From assembly GCA_038143955.1 (NCBI GenBank), contig JAYQMT010000005.1, positions 1,116,001 to 1,180,000 on the forward strand: DNA of 64,000 bases, read 5' to 3'. The position numbers were made by a program, and so were the translations under genes. This document shows positions 37,574 to 48,348 of the stretch, in pieces. This stretch comes from Porticoccus sp038143955 (GTDB lineage: Bacteria > Pseudomonadota > Gammaproteobacteria > Pseudomonadales > Porticoccaceae). Positions within the stretch are counted from its first letter, which is position 1. The number at the start of each line of letters is the position of its first letter. The notes under the pieces were generated by a model. That model ran no database searches. It was not told where the DNA came from and was given only the letters and a program-made list of their open reading frames with translations.

Positions 37574-38080
37574 TTAACTAAATGTATGGATCATTTCCAG
37601 TACAGCATCTGCAGCATCTTGTCCTTTATTGCTTTGACCTAAAACGGAATTTATCTCTACATGAGAGCGTTGCTCAGCCTGTGCAAGATCATCAGTAGTT
37701 AAAAGACCATAACCAACTGGTATGTTGGCCCTAAGGGCAACTTCGCCTAAACCTCTAGTAGTTTCTTGGCATACATAATCGAAGTGCGGGGTCTCTCCAC
37801 GAATTACACAACCTAAAGCTATAATGCCGTTATAGCTGGGTAGTTTTTGAACGTTAGTTAATTTTTGACAGGCAAGAGGTAGCTCAAATGCACCGGGAAC
37901 CCTAAATATATCAATATTTTTTTCAGGAATTCCTGAATTTTTTAATACAAATTGAGCCCCTTTTATAAGGTTGTTAGTAATACTAGAATTCCATTTAGCT
38001 GCCACTACTGCAATATGAATCGAAGATATACGATCTTTATTTATTTCAAAATTATCCTTACTAGGACCTTTTTTATTCAT
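37574..38080 (-). CDS. ribH: 6,7-dimethyl-8-ribityllumazine synthase
   Basis: The protein has 168 residues. The ligand-binding segments are IAVVAAKWNSSI near the N-terminus, FRVPGAFELPLA, ALGCVIRGETPHFDYVC (with the catalytic His) and VGYGLLTTDDLAQA. It condenses the pyrimidine from RibD with the four-carbon unit from RibB. It lies 15 bases before nusB. Confidence 0.96.
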   Translation of the reverse strand: MNKKGPSKDNFEINKDRISSIHIAVVAAKWNSSITNNLIKGAQFVLKNSGIPEKNIDIFRVPGAFELPLACQKLTNVQKLPSYNGIIALGCVIRGETPHFDYVCQETTRGLGEVALRANIPVGYGLLTTDDLAQAEQRSHVEINSVLGQSNKGQDAADAVLEMIHTFS

Positions 38081-38142
38081 TTTCGAGCCCTCAATATTTT
38101 CTTCGAAATATTTATGATTTATTGATTATTTGTAGTAAATTT

Positions 38143-39246
38143 TTAATCACAACTAATATATTCTACTACTTCTAGATCAAACCCAGAAATTGCTATAAAT
38201 CTGAATGGTGCGCTTAGTAACCTCATTTTATGTACCCCAAGATTCATTAAAATTTGTGAACCTGTTCCTACTTGTTGATAAACGACATCACTAGCTTTTT
38301 TAGGTATCGGACTAATCATTTCATCAATCCCAGAATCTATATCGTCTGCATCTTCAGGGTAATAAAGAAAAACTACTACTCCTCTTCCTTCCTTTGCTAC
38401 TTTCTCCATCGCCCCAGATAAAGTCCAATTTTTGTAACCCCCAGGTGACTCAATACTGAAAAGATCTCTAGCAGACTTATTTATATGAACTCTAACTAAT
38501 GGGGGTTCTCCTACAGAAATATCACCCATAACTAAGGCAAAATGTTTTTCATTACGGACTACATCTAAATAAGTATGAAGAGTAAAATCTCCATATCTTG
38601 TATTCACCACTCGTTCATTGACACAACTGACAGTCTTTTCAGTGACTAGTCGATAATGTATTAGATCGGCAATTGTACCTATTTTAAGATTGTGTTTTTT
38701 TGCAAAGACATCGAGGTCGCTGCGGCGCGCCATAGTTCCATCTTCATTCATAATTTCAACAATTACTGCAGCTGACTCTAAACCAGCTATTCTTGCCAAA
38801 TCACATCCAGCCTCGGTATGTCCTGCACGACACAAAACACCCCCGGCTTCTGCTTGAAGAGGAAATATATGACCGGGTTGAACAATGTCTTTTTTTGATG
38901 CGTTATCTGCAACTGCCGCACGAATAGTTCGAGCTCTATCAGCAGCAGATATACCTGTCGTTACGCCATTGGCAGCTTCAATAGATACAGTGAAATTAGT
39001 AGCACGGCTGGCCTTATTAACACTAACCATTAAGGGTAAATCTAATTGTCTGCATCGCTGTTCTGTTAATGTTAGGCAAATCAGGCCACGTCCATTAGTC
39101 GCCATAAAATTTATATCTTGTGGCCGAACCATTGTTGCAGCCATTACTAAATCACCCTCATTTTCACGATTTTCATCGTCCATAAGGATAACCATTTTAC
39201 CTTGACGTATATCTTCGATTATTTCTTCAATGCTATTAATACTCAT
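38143..39246 (-). CDS. ribBA: 3,4-dihydroxy-2-butanone 4-phosphate synthase with degenerate GTP cyclohydrolase II-like domain
   Basis: The protein has 367 residues from ATG 39246. An in-frame TTG four codons earlier is less likely. Residues 1 to about 205 are a complete RibB, with DDENRENEGDLVMAA, FMATNGRGLICL, GISAADRA and GHTEAGCDLARIAG. The C-terminal half has the GTP cyclohydrolase II fold length, but its zinc-binding Cys cluster is gone (HINKSARDLFSIESPGG). It therefore probably supplies only butanone phosphate, and the intact RibA encoded 3 kb away supplies the cyclohydrolase. Such degenerate fusions occur in related bacteria. Confidence 0.93.
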   Translation of the reverse strand: MSINSIEEIIEDIRQGKMVILMDDENRENEGDLVMAATMVRPQDINFMATNGRGLICLTLTEQRCRQLDLPLMVSVNKASRATNFTVSIEAANGVTTGISAADRARTIRAAVADNASKKDIVQPGHIFPLQAEAGGVLCRAGHTEAGCDLARIAGLESAAVIVEIMNEDGTMARRSDLDVFAKKHNLKIGTIADLIHYRLVTEKTVSCVNERVVNTRYGDFTLHTYLDVVRNEKHFALVMGDISVGEPPLVRVHINKSARDLFSIESPGGYKNWTLSGAMEKVAKEGRGVVVFLYYPEDADDIDSGIDEMISPIPKKASDVVYQQVGTGSQILMNLGVHKMRLLSAPFRFIAISGFDLEVVEYISCD

Positions 39247-39305
39247 ACCTATTCTCAAATCTAAATTATAAAAAACATAACTTGTATCATCACTATTTTT
39301 AAAAA

Positions 39306-39914
39306 TTAATTCGTAATAGTATTTTCTCCAAGCATTAATCGTTCCACATAGCGTGCAATTACATCTACCTCTAAGTTCACTTTAGTTCCTTTTTGATATG
39401 TGTTCATCACAGTATGCTCAAGAGTCCAAGGAACGATGTTTAATTCAAACTCTGATCCTTGGACCTTGTTAACCGTTAAGCTTATCCCGTCGACAGTTAT
39501 TGATCCTTTTTGTGCGATATATTTGGTTAGTTCAGCCGGTGCACGAACTCGAAAGCGCTCAGAGCGTGCAACTGAGAAGCGATCTAAAATTTCACCTATA
39601 CCGTCAACATGACCAAGCACTAAATGACCACCTAATCTCATATCTATAGTCAGGGAGCGCTCAAGATTAACTTTGGATCCGATACTCCAGTTTTCTATAG
39701 AAGTAACAGATAATGTCTCTGAGGAAACATCTGACTCGTAACCATCCTTACATAATCTTGCAACTGTGAGGCAAACACCATTAGTTGCAATGCTATCTCC
39801 AAGTTGGACTTTTGATATATCCAGTTGGTTTGTGTTCACGCGCAATTTCATATCGCCATTGCATTGTTCTAGAGCTACGATCTCTCCAACTTCTTCTATG
39901 ATGCCAGTAAACAT
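39306..39914 (-). CDS. ribE: Riboflavin synthase alpha chain
   Basis: The protein has 202 residues with two tandem lumazine-binding barrels. The N-terminus is MFTGIIEEVGEI. The first barrel has DSIATNGVCLTV and the second HLVLGHVDGIGEI and GSITVDGISLTVN. It dismutates two lumazine molecules to riboflavin. It is 2 bases downstream of ribD. Confidence 0.96.
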   Translation of the reverse strand: MFTGIIEEVGEIVALEQCNGDMKLRVNTNQLDISKVQLGDSIATNGVCLTVARLCKDGYESDVSSETLSVTSIENWSIGSKVNLERSLTIDMRLGGHLVLGHVDGIGEILDRFSVARSERFRVRAPAELTKYIAQKGSITVDGISLTVNKVQGSEFELNIVPWTLEHTVMNTYQKGTKVNLEVDVIARYVERLMLGENTITN

Positions 39915-39916
39915 AT

Positions 39917-41059
39917 TTAAGGTTTCTCTATTTTAGTATTTAAATTTTTTATTTGCGTGGTCAGACGTATATCGTTGCCTATCTGCCTTATATCCTTAAT
40001 ATCTAATTCTATAGCTTGATCTAGATGAATAAACGGTAAACTAAGTAATGGTCTTGCTATATTACCCAAGAGCTTTGGTGCCATATAAATTACAAGCTCA
40101 TCCACTAAACCTAGTTGCATAAAGGCGCCTGCCAAGATTGGACCCGATTCTATAAGAACATTATTGCACTCTTTTTCAGCCAATAATTTCATCAGGCCTA
40201 AAAGATCAACTTTTCCAGCACTATTAGCAATACAGATGGTATCAATATTTCCTAAATCTGAATTGTATTTCTCAATTGCTGTAGCCACTAATATAGGTGC
40301 TGAACTTGACAAAATCTTTGCATCATTTGGTAATCTAAGTTTACTATCAACCACTACTAAAAGTGGTTGTTTTGGCTCTTGTGTACGGTTAGATATTGAT
40401 GTGTTTTTTTTATATCTGACTGTCAAAGATGGATTATCATACAAAATAGTTCCAATACCCGTCACAATAGCGCAATTCGAGGCTCTTAGTTTCTGAACAT
40501 CTTCACGGGCAGCTCGACCAGTAATCCACTGACTTGTTCCATCGCCCATTGCAGTTCGCCCATCTAAGCTCATAGCTAACTTAATAGTTATTTCAGGCAA
40601 GCCAAGGTAATGTCTTTTAATATAACCTGAATTAAGCCTTTGGGCATCAGTTTTTAGTAGGGGTCCCTCGACTAAAATACCTGCTTGTTTTAACTTTAGA
40701 AGACCCTGGCCATCCACCGCTGGGTTAGGGTCAGTCATACCATAAACAACTCTTGAAATGCCGGACTTTATTAATGCATCCACGCAAGGACCTGTTTTTC
40801 CCTTATGGCTGCATGGCTCGAGAGTAACATAAGCTGTGGCCCCATCGGACGGTGCAATTAAAGACTTAAGAGCATTTATCTCGGCATGATGCTCGCCAGC
40901 TACTTTATGCCAACCTTCACCTATAATTTTCTCATCCTTGGTAATAATACAGCCTACAGAAGGATTTGGCATACAAGTATTTTTTCCTTTAAGCGCCAGC
41001 TTTAGTGCTTTAGTCATCATCTGAAAATCGTAGCTACTTAAGTGCTCAATATTCTCCAT
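39917..41059 (-). CDS. ribD: Bifunctional riboflavin deaminase/reductase RibD
   Basis: The protein has 380 residues. The N-terminal deaminase has the zinc motifs HHAEINAL and TLEPCSHKGKTGPC, preceded by PNPSVGCII. The C-terminal reductase starts near EITIKLAMSLDGRTA and contains ITGRAAREDVQKLR and the NADPH-binding segments. It performs two successive steps after GTP ring opening. It follows nrdR after 6 bases. Confidence 0.95.
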   Translation of the reverse strand: MENIEHLSSYDFQMMTKALKLALKGKNTCMPNPSVGCIITKDEKIIGEGWHKVAGEHHAEINALKSLIAPSDGATAYVTLEPCSHKGKTGPCVDALIKSGISRVVYGMTDPNPAVDGQGLLKLKQAGILVEGPLLKTDAQRLNSGYIKRHYLGLPEITIKLAMSLDGRTAMGDGTSQWITGRAAREDVQKLRASNCAIVTGIGTILYDNPSLTVRYKKNTSISNRTQEPKQPLLVVVDSKLRLPNDAKILSSSAPILVATAIEKYNSDLGNIDTICIANSAGKVDLLGLMKLLAEKECNNVLIESGPILAGAFMQLGLVDELVIYMAPKLLGNIARPLLSLPFIHLDQAIELDIKDIRQIGNDIRLTTQIKNLNTKIEKP

Positions 41060-41065
41060 GTAAAA

Positions 41066-41539
41066 TTAATCCCTGATCTTTTCTGATCCCTTTTTTTCCA
41101 ATCGGTCAAGTTCGGCTCGAAATTCGCTTAAATCTTGAAAACTTCGATAAACAGAGGCAAAACGAACATACGCTACTTCATCCAACTCTCTAAGTTCAGA
41201 CATAACTCTTTCTCCAACCATTCTCGAGGTTATCTCTCTTTCTCCGGTTGCCCTCAAGCTATGCTGAATATGTGATATCGCGTCTTCAATCTGATCGATA
41301 CCAACTGGACGCTTCTCAAGAGCTCTGAGAAGACCTGCTCTAAGTTTTTCTTCATCAAAGGGTTCGCGTGTTTCGTCACTTTTTATGACTCTTGGCATAA
41401 CTAGCTCAGCTAATTCATAAGTAGTAAAACGCTCACGACAAGTCATACATTCACGTCTGCGCCTAACTTGACCACCCTCTGAAACAAGCCGGGAGTCATT
41501 AACCTTAGTATCTTCTGCGCCACAAAAAGGACAATGCAT
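41066..41539 (-). CDS. nrdR: Transcriptional repressor NrdR
   Basis: The protein has 157 residues. The N-terminal zinc ribbon reads MHCPFCGAEDTKVNDSR and CMTCRERFTTYE. An ATP-cone domain follows (PRVIKSDETREPFDEEKL to the YVRFASVYRSF segment). NrdR represses ribonucleotide reductase genes according to dATP/ATP level. Its position between glyA and ribD is conserved. I did not find an obvious NrdR box in the window. Confidence 0.96.
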   Translation of the reverse strand: MHCPFCGAEDTKVNDSRLVSEGGQVRRRRECMTCRERFTTYELAELVMPRVIKSDETREPFDEEKLRAGLLRALEKRPVGIDQIEDAISHIQHSLRATGEREITSRMVGERVMSELRELDEVAYVRFASVYRSFQDLSEFRAELDRLEKKGSEKIRD

Positions 41540-41664
41540 GGGAGTCTCTTGATTTTAATAAATAATATATAGAATTATATCACACTGAAATGATGTCTCA
41601 GCGTCGCTGTGGTTTGCAAGAATCCAAGAAAAAAATATAAGGTAATTATATTAATAAAAACTTA

Positions 41665-42924
41665 CTAGCTGTATACAGGAAATCTACTGCAAAGCTGGAG
41701 AACCTTATCTTTTATCTCTGGAATAACCGTATCAGAAGTACCAGCTTCTAAACTATCTAACACGTCACAAATCCAATGGGCGAGATCTTCTGATTCAGTT
41801 TCTTTGAATCCGCGAGTCGTTATAGCTGGAGTACCTATTCTTAATCCAGAAGTTACAAAGGGTGATCGGGGATCATTGGGTACAGCATTTTTGTTTACTG
41901 TTATAAATGCTTCACCCAAAGCTGCATCAGCATCCTTTCCGGTAAACTCTTTACCGATTAAATCAACCAACATGAGATGATTTTCCGTTCCGCCAGATAC
42001 TATTTTTATTTTTCTTTTCATAAAAGTCGCAGCCATTATCTGCGCATTTTTTAATACTTGTTGTTGATAAACTTTAAACTCTTCAGTTAAAGCCTCTTTA
42101 AAAGAAATAGCTTTGGCAGCTATAACATGACAAAGAGGCCCTCCTTGGCCACCAGGAAAGATAGCGGAATTAAATTTCTTTGCTAAATCTTCGTTGTTGG
42201 TCAAAATAATCCCGCCACGGGGACCCCGAAGTGTCTTGTGTGTAGTCGATGTTACAACGTCTGCAAAGGGAATTGGGCTAGGATAAACACCTGCGGCAAC
42301 AAGGCCAGCCACATGTGCCATATCAACTAAAAAATAAGCCCCTATCTTATCGGCAATTTCACGGAAACGCTTCCAATCCAAAATTCCAGAGTATGCGGAA
42401 AATCCAGCTATGATCATTTTAGGTTTGCATTCGGTTGCTAGTCTCTCTATTTCGTCATAGTCGACTAAACCAGTTTCTGGATTTAAACCATATTGAACAG
42501 AATTATAAATTTTGCCTGAGAAACTAGGTTTTGCTCCATGAGTTAAATGGCCACCCGCATCTAAACTCATGCCAAGTATAGTATCACCGGCCGAACAAAG
42601 AGCTAAAAATACAGCAGAATTTGCCTGTGATCCAGAATGTGGCTGAACATTAGCAAAGCCAACCCCAAATAACTCTTTAGCTCTCTCAATAGCAAGTTCT
42701 TCTGTTTGATCGACATATTCACAACCACCGTAGTAACGCTTGCTAGGATAACCTTCGGCGTACTTGTTAGTAAGCTTAGATCCCTGAGCCGCCATTACAG
42801 CAGGACTGGTATAATTTTCCGATGCGATAAGCTCAATATGGTCTTCTTGGCGTTTCGACTCATTTTTTATTGATCCCCAAATCTCAGGATCAAAATTTTC
42901 AATAGTCTGTTTTTTATCAAACAT
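41665..42924 (-). CDS. glyA: Serine hydroxymethyltransferase
   Basis: The protein has 419 residues and is an intact PLP enzyme that converts serine and tetrahydrofolate to glycine and methylene-tetrahydrofolate. Landmarks are HIELIASENYTSPAVM, YAEGYPSKRYYGGCEYVD, NVQPHSGSQANSAV, and the PLP lysine in TSTTHKTLRGPRGG. LPTIDE-type C-terminal motifs are replaced by usual variants. It heads the glyA-nrdR-rib unit. Confidence 0.97.
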   Translation of the reverse strand: MFDKKQTIENFDPEIWGSIKNESKRQEDHIELIASENYTSPAVMAAQGSKLTNKYAEGYPSKRYYGGCEYVDQTEELAIERAKELFGVGFANVQPHSGSQANSAVFLALCSAGDTILGMSLDAGGHLTHGAKPSFSGKIYNSVQYGLNPETGLVDYDEIERLATECKPKMIIAGFSAYSGILDWKRFREIADKIGAYFLVDMAHVAGLVAAGVYPSPIPFADVVTSTTHKTLRGPRGGIILTNNEDLAKKFNSAIFPGGQGGPLCHVIAAKAISFKEALTEEFKVYQQQVLKNAQIMAATFMKRKIKIVSGGTENHLMLVDLIGKEFTGKDADAALGEAFITVNKNAVPNDPRSPFVTSGLRIGTPAITTRGFKETESEDLAHWICDVLDSLEAGTSDTVIPEIKDKVLQLCSRFPVYS

Positions 42925-42990
42925 TCACATCACACAATAGATTTATATTTAAATGACAAGGAATTTTTTAACTACTAAATTGTACACAAA

Positions 42991-43024
42991 TTCAGGTAAA
43001 AACTACACGATTTTTGCACCTGAA
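42991..43024. repeat. Imperfect inverted repeat between icmF and glyA
   Basis: TTCAGGTAAAAA pairs with TTTTTGCACCTGAA as a 12-bp stem with a 2-base bulge. It lies 45 bases past the icmF stop and 67 bases before the glyA start. It may end icmF transcription or be an operator for glyA. There is no clear U-tract. Confidence 0.4.
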
Positions 43025-43068
43025 TAACTTATTAAAATATACTATTTTCTTATACTCTTAATAGTTAG

Positions 43069-46000
43069 CTACATATTTCTTCTATAAAGTCCACCAATGT
43101 CGTAAAGAGGTGAGCTTAATTGCCCTAAAGAGTTAAATTTAGCTGCCTCCATGAGGCAGCTAAATATATTTTCTTGATTTAATGCCGCTAGCTTCAGCTT
43201 AACAATTAACTCTTCGGCAGCATCTTTATTCAGAGTGACATATGCTTTCATTGCATCAACTTGTAGTTGCTTTTCTTGATCATCAGATCGTGCAAGTTCG
43301 CGTCCTTCTATAATTTCTTTTTCCTTTTCATTTGGAAGAAAAGTATTTATGCCAATCAATGGCAAGCTACCATCATACTTTTTATGCTCATAAACCATAC
43401 TTTCTTCTTGAATTTTACCTCTCTGATACATAGTTTCCATTGCACCAAGTACTCCTCCGCGTTCCGAGATTCTGTCAAAATCATCATAGATCGCTTCTTC
43501 TAATAAGTCTGTCAACTGTTCAACTATAAAGACCCTTGCCATGGGTTTTCACAAAAATTTAAACCAAATTCACGATTGATTATTAGCTGTATTGCCATAG
43601 CCCGACGAACTGACTCTGATGTTGGTGTAGTGATAGCTTCATCATAAGCATTAGTATGTAAACTATTCGTATTATCAAATATTGCATATAAAGCCTGAAG
43701 AGTCGTGCGGATATCATTAAAGCTCATTTCCTGTGCATGCAAACTTCGTCCAGATGTTTGAATATGATACTTAAGCATTTGGCTACGTGGGCTAGCATTA
43801 TATCTTTCCTTCATCGCTCTAGCCCAAATACGACGAGCAACTCTGCCCATCACGGCATATTCAGGATCCATCCCATTAGAAAAGAAAAAACTGAAATTGG
43901 ATACAAAATCATCTATTTTCATACCCCTCGATAGATAGTACTCTACTAAAGTAAATCCATTTGAAAGGGTGAACGCTAACTGTGTAATCGGGTTGGCGCC
44001 TGCTTCAGCGATATGATAACCGCTTACTGAAACACTGTAATAATTGGATATTTTATTTTTAATAAAATACTCCTGCACATCACCCATCATCCGCATCGCA
44101 AAATTTGTAGAAAAAATACAGGTATTTTGTGCTTGATCTTCTTTGAGAATGTCGGCCTGCACAGTTCCGCGAACTGATGAAAGAGCCGTCTCTTTTATTT
44201 TAGAATAAATTTTATCCTCTACCAACCTGTCGCCAGTAATTCCGAGCAAAGCTAGACCTAATTGATTATGACCATCTGGAAGCTTTCCTTTGTAAGTAGG
44301 CCTCTTTTTTCCTTTGAAAAAATTTTGTATTTTAAGCTCGGTTTCGGTCCATAAGCCGTTTTCTTTAAGATAAATTTCAACTTGCTGATCAATTACAGCA
44401 TTCATAAAAAATGCTAAAATCATTGGTGCTGGTCCATTTATAGTCATAGACACTGAAGTTTTTGAGGAGCATAGATCAAAACCGGAGTAGAGTTTTTTCA
44501 TATCATCTAATGTGGCAATTGAGACTCCAGAATTACCAATTTTTCCCCATATATCAGGACGCACATCTGGGTCCGCTCCGTAAAGTGTTACAGAGTCAAA
44601 AGCTGTTGAAAGACGAATAGCAGGTGAACCTCTCGATATATAATGAAATCTACGATTTGTCTTTTCCGGGGTGCCCTCACCAGCAAACATCCTTGAAGGA
44701 TCCTCCCCTATCCTCCGATATGAAAAAACACCAGCTGTATACGGATAACTACCTGGTAAATTTTCGGACAGTAAAAATTTCAAAATTTCGCCCCAATCTC
44801 TATACTGAGGAGCTGCAACCTTTGGAATTTTCAGTTGACTTAAAGAGGTTGTATAATTATCGCCTTTAATATCTTTACCTCTTACAGAATAAGAGTATTT
44901 ATCTGATTCAACCTCTGATTTTCTTTCTGTCCATTCATGGATGATTTTTTTTTGATTCATCCGTCATTTTGGTAATGGCGTATTGATACGTTGCACGTAA
45001 TTTACTGAGAGTCTTATCAGAATTTTTTTGGATTAAACAGGATTCTGAATATTTCTCTAGAGGTCCTGGAAGCATATCATCTTTTAATTTTTTTAATATG
45101 GAGTAAGCCTGATAGGCTTCAGATGCAAGTTCAGATTGAGCTTTATTTTTTATGCAAATCTGTCGCCCATTCTCACTAATATCAGAAAGGTAACGAATTC
45201 TATTTTCAGGAATAAGTGCAACCGGTTTTGAATGAATAAAGATACTATCTTTTTTAGGAACCCAGACTTTTTTATCCAATTTCTTTTTACGAGCGATGAG
45301 TCTGCACAGATTATAAAAAGCATAACTCAATCCAGGATCATTAAATTGGTTAGCAATGGCTGGGTAGACTGGTACTTCGGTATCTAACAAATCAAATTTA
45401 TTATGATTCCTTCGCCACTGCTTTCGTATATCACGAAGAGCGTCTGCTGAGCCTCTTTTTTCATACTTATTTAAAATGACTATGTCTGCATAATCAACCA
45501 TATCAATTTTTTCTAGCTGAGTAGCTGCACCATAATCTCCAGTCATTATATAAATTGATAAATCAACAAAATCGACTATTTGAGAATCGCTTTGACCAAT
45601 ACCCGCTGTCTCAATGAATATTAAGTCATAGCCTACTGATCTTAAATATACAGATATATCTTCTAACACTTCATTGGTTGCTAAATGTTGTCGTCTTGTT
45701 GCCATAGATCTCATAAATATTTTTGGAGAAGACAGGCTATTCATTCTTATCCTATCACCTAATAATGCTCCACCTGTTTTTCGCCGAGTAGGGTCTACAG
45801 CTAAAACTGCTATACGAATATCTGGTCTATTTCTTGAAAATCTCTCTAAGAGTTCGTCAACAACACTACTCTTACCTGCTCCACCAGTACCAGTGATACC
45901 TATTACTGGTGTATCACAAATAGACTCTTTCCATTTAGTTTTTAACTCATTCAGTATATCTGTTGGGATAACTCTATTTTCTATGGCAGAGATAGTTTGA

Positions 46001-46535
46001 GAGATTTTCATCTCATTATTTATATCTTGTTTAACATATTTCTCGTAATAGTCATCTGCGCATGATTTAGTTCTCTTATTAGTTGAATCGGCTCTCACAA
46101 TTTGAAATAAATCATCTATCATTCCAATAAGACCCATCTTCATACCCTGTTCGGGATGATAGATGCGACTAACGCCGGCAGACTCAAGAAAATTGATTTC
46201 TTCAAGTGTAATAGTGCCGCCGCCGCCGCCAAAAACTTTAATATGTTCTGCTCCATATTCTTTTAGTAAATCCAACAAGTATATAAAGTATTCCATATGC
46301 CCACCCTGATAAGAGCTTATGGCGATAGCGTCGACATCCTCCTGAATAGCAGCACGAACGACCTCAGATACACTTCTGTTGTGGCCTAGATGAACTACTT
46401 CAGCACCCTTTGATTGAATTAATCTTCGAATCACATTTATAGCAGCATCATGCCCATCAAAAAGAGATGCAGCTGTAACAAAACGAAGTGTTCTAGAGGT
46501 TTCGTTTTCTTTTTTTCAATATTTAAATTTTTCAT
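43069..46535 (-). CDS. icmF: Fused isobutyryl-CoA mutase IcmF, AdoCbl-dependent (three frame breaks)
   Basis: The protein is the family's three-part fusion of about 1155 residues. The N-terminal B12-binding domain has FDGHDAAIN, SSYQGGH and FGGGGG. The MeaB-like GTPase chaperone has Walker A GITGTGGAGKSS and VDPTRRKTGGALLGDRIRM. The mutase barrel has YPYTAGVFSYRRIGEDPSRM, typical of IcmF rather than methylmalonyl-CoA mutase. Breaks lie at T7 46510-46516 (eight expected), T9 44945-44953 (eight expected) and AAA 43528-43530 (four expected, giving QGSFIVEQLTD). IcmF interconverts isobutyryl- and butyryl-CoA. Separate subunit genes are possible but less likely because the breaks fall in homopolymers and not all at domain borders. 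Confidence 0.9.
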
Positions 46536-46665
46536 TGCTCTAATTGCATACTCAAATAAAACTAAAAATTTTATGTTGGTTCATTGTCTAATAATAAATA
46601 ATTTCTGTCAGCTTCATATTTCCGTTAATATAATACAGACTAATAATTAAATGATGATAACTATT

Positions 46666-48327
46666 ATGGCTCAATATGTTTATACAATGAATCGAGTTAG
46701 TAAGATTGTACCGCCTAAGCGTGAGATTCTTAAAGATATCTCTTTATCATTTTTTCCCGGAGCTAAAATTGGTGTGCTTGGTCTAAATGGATCAGGTAAA
46801 TCGTCTCTTCTAAACATCATGTCAGGTCTTGATAAGGATATTCAGGGCGAGGCTACGCCAATGCCAAACATTAAAATAGGCTACCTCTGTCAGGAACCTC
46901 TGCTTAATAACGAAAAAAATGTACGTGAAAATGTTGAGGAAGGTATTATAGAAGCAATAGAAGCTCTAAAAGAACTTGAGCAAATCTATATTGATTATGC
47001 TGAGCCAGATGCAGACTTTGATAAACTTGCCAAACGACAAGGGGAATTAGAGAATATCATTGAATACTGGGATGCACATAATATAGATAGTCAACTAAGT
47101 ATTGCGGCTGATGCACTAAGACTTCCACCCTGGGATTCAGATGTATCTTTTCTATCGGGTGGAGAAAGAAGAAGAGTTGCATTATGTAAACTACTTATTT
47201 CCAAACCGGACATGATATTGCTAGATGAGCCCACAAACCATTTGGATGCAGAATCTGTATATTGGTTAGAAAAATTTCTAGAAGAATTTTCAGGTACTGT
47301 TGTAGCTGTCACTCATGATAGATACTTTCTTGATAATGTTGCTGGTTGGATTTTGGAGCTCGATAGAGGCCAGGGTATACCTTATAAGGGCAATTATACA
47401 AACTGGCTTGAAACAAAAGAAGAACGACTTGATGTAGAAAAAACAAGAAGATGCTCGTCAGCGTACGATAAAAAATGAACTGGAATGGGTTAGGCAAAAT
47501 CCAAAAGGCCGTCATGCGAAAAATAAAGCTCGATTAGCTCGTTTTGAAGAAATGAATTCTCAAGAGTTTCAAAGTCGTAATGAAACAAACGAAATCTATA
47601 TACCCCCGGGCCCTAGACTTGGGGAAAATGTTGTTTCTTTTGATAATGTAAGCAAAAGTTTCGGTGACCAACTATTAATCGATAATTTATCTTTTAAAAT
47701 TCCTAAAGGCTCAATTGTTGGTGTAGTTGGAGGAAATGGTGCTGGAAAATCTACACTTTTTAAAATGATCTGTGGGATAGAAGATCCTGACAGTGGTAAT
47801 ATTTCTATTGGTGAAACAGTTAAGCTCGCATATGTTGACCAAAGCAGAGAAAATCTTGATGATAGCCAGAGTGTATGGGAGGCGATCTCAGATAAAAAAG
47901 ATATACTAAAAATTGGAAATTACGAAATATCTTCAAGGGCATATGCTGGAAGATTTAACTTTAAAGGTAATGATCAACAAAAAAAGTTGTGGAGCTATCT
48001 GGCGGTGAAAGAGGCAGATTGCATTTAGGGATAACACTAAAACAAGGCGCCAATGTATTATTGTTAGATGAACCTTCAAATGATTTAGACATTGAAACAC
48101 TTAGAGCGCTAGAGGAGGCTATCCAAAATTTTCCCGGCTGTGTACTAGTTATATCACATGATCGTTGGTTTTTAGACAGAATTTCAACGCATATCTTAGC
48201 CTTCGAAGGTAACAGCGAGATCAAATTTTTTGAGGGGAATTATAGTGAATATCAGGTAGATCTTACCAAACGGAAAGGCTCTGAATCAAAACCTAAACGT
48301 GTAAAATATAAGAGATTGAAACAATAA
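46666..48327 (+). CDS. ettA: Energy-dependent translational throttle protein EttA (two frame breaks)
   Basis: This ABC-F protein has two ATPase domains. The first Walker A is GLNGSGKSS and signature LSGGERRR, the second is GGNGAGKST and LSGGERGR. The N-terminus MAQYVYTMNRVSKIVPPKR and the linker ELEWVRQNPKGRHAKNKARL (P-site tRNA motif) identify EttA. The frame breaks in A6 47438-47443 (five or eight expected) and A7 47979-47985 (eight expected, giving QQKKVVELSGGE). The repaired length is about 554 residues. EttA gates the first elongation cycle according to ADP/ATP. It is divergent from icmF. Confidence 0.94.
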
Positions 48328-48348
48328 AATAATTTCTATTAAAAGTTG

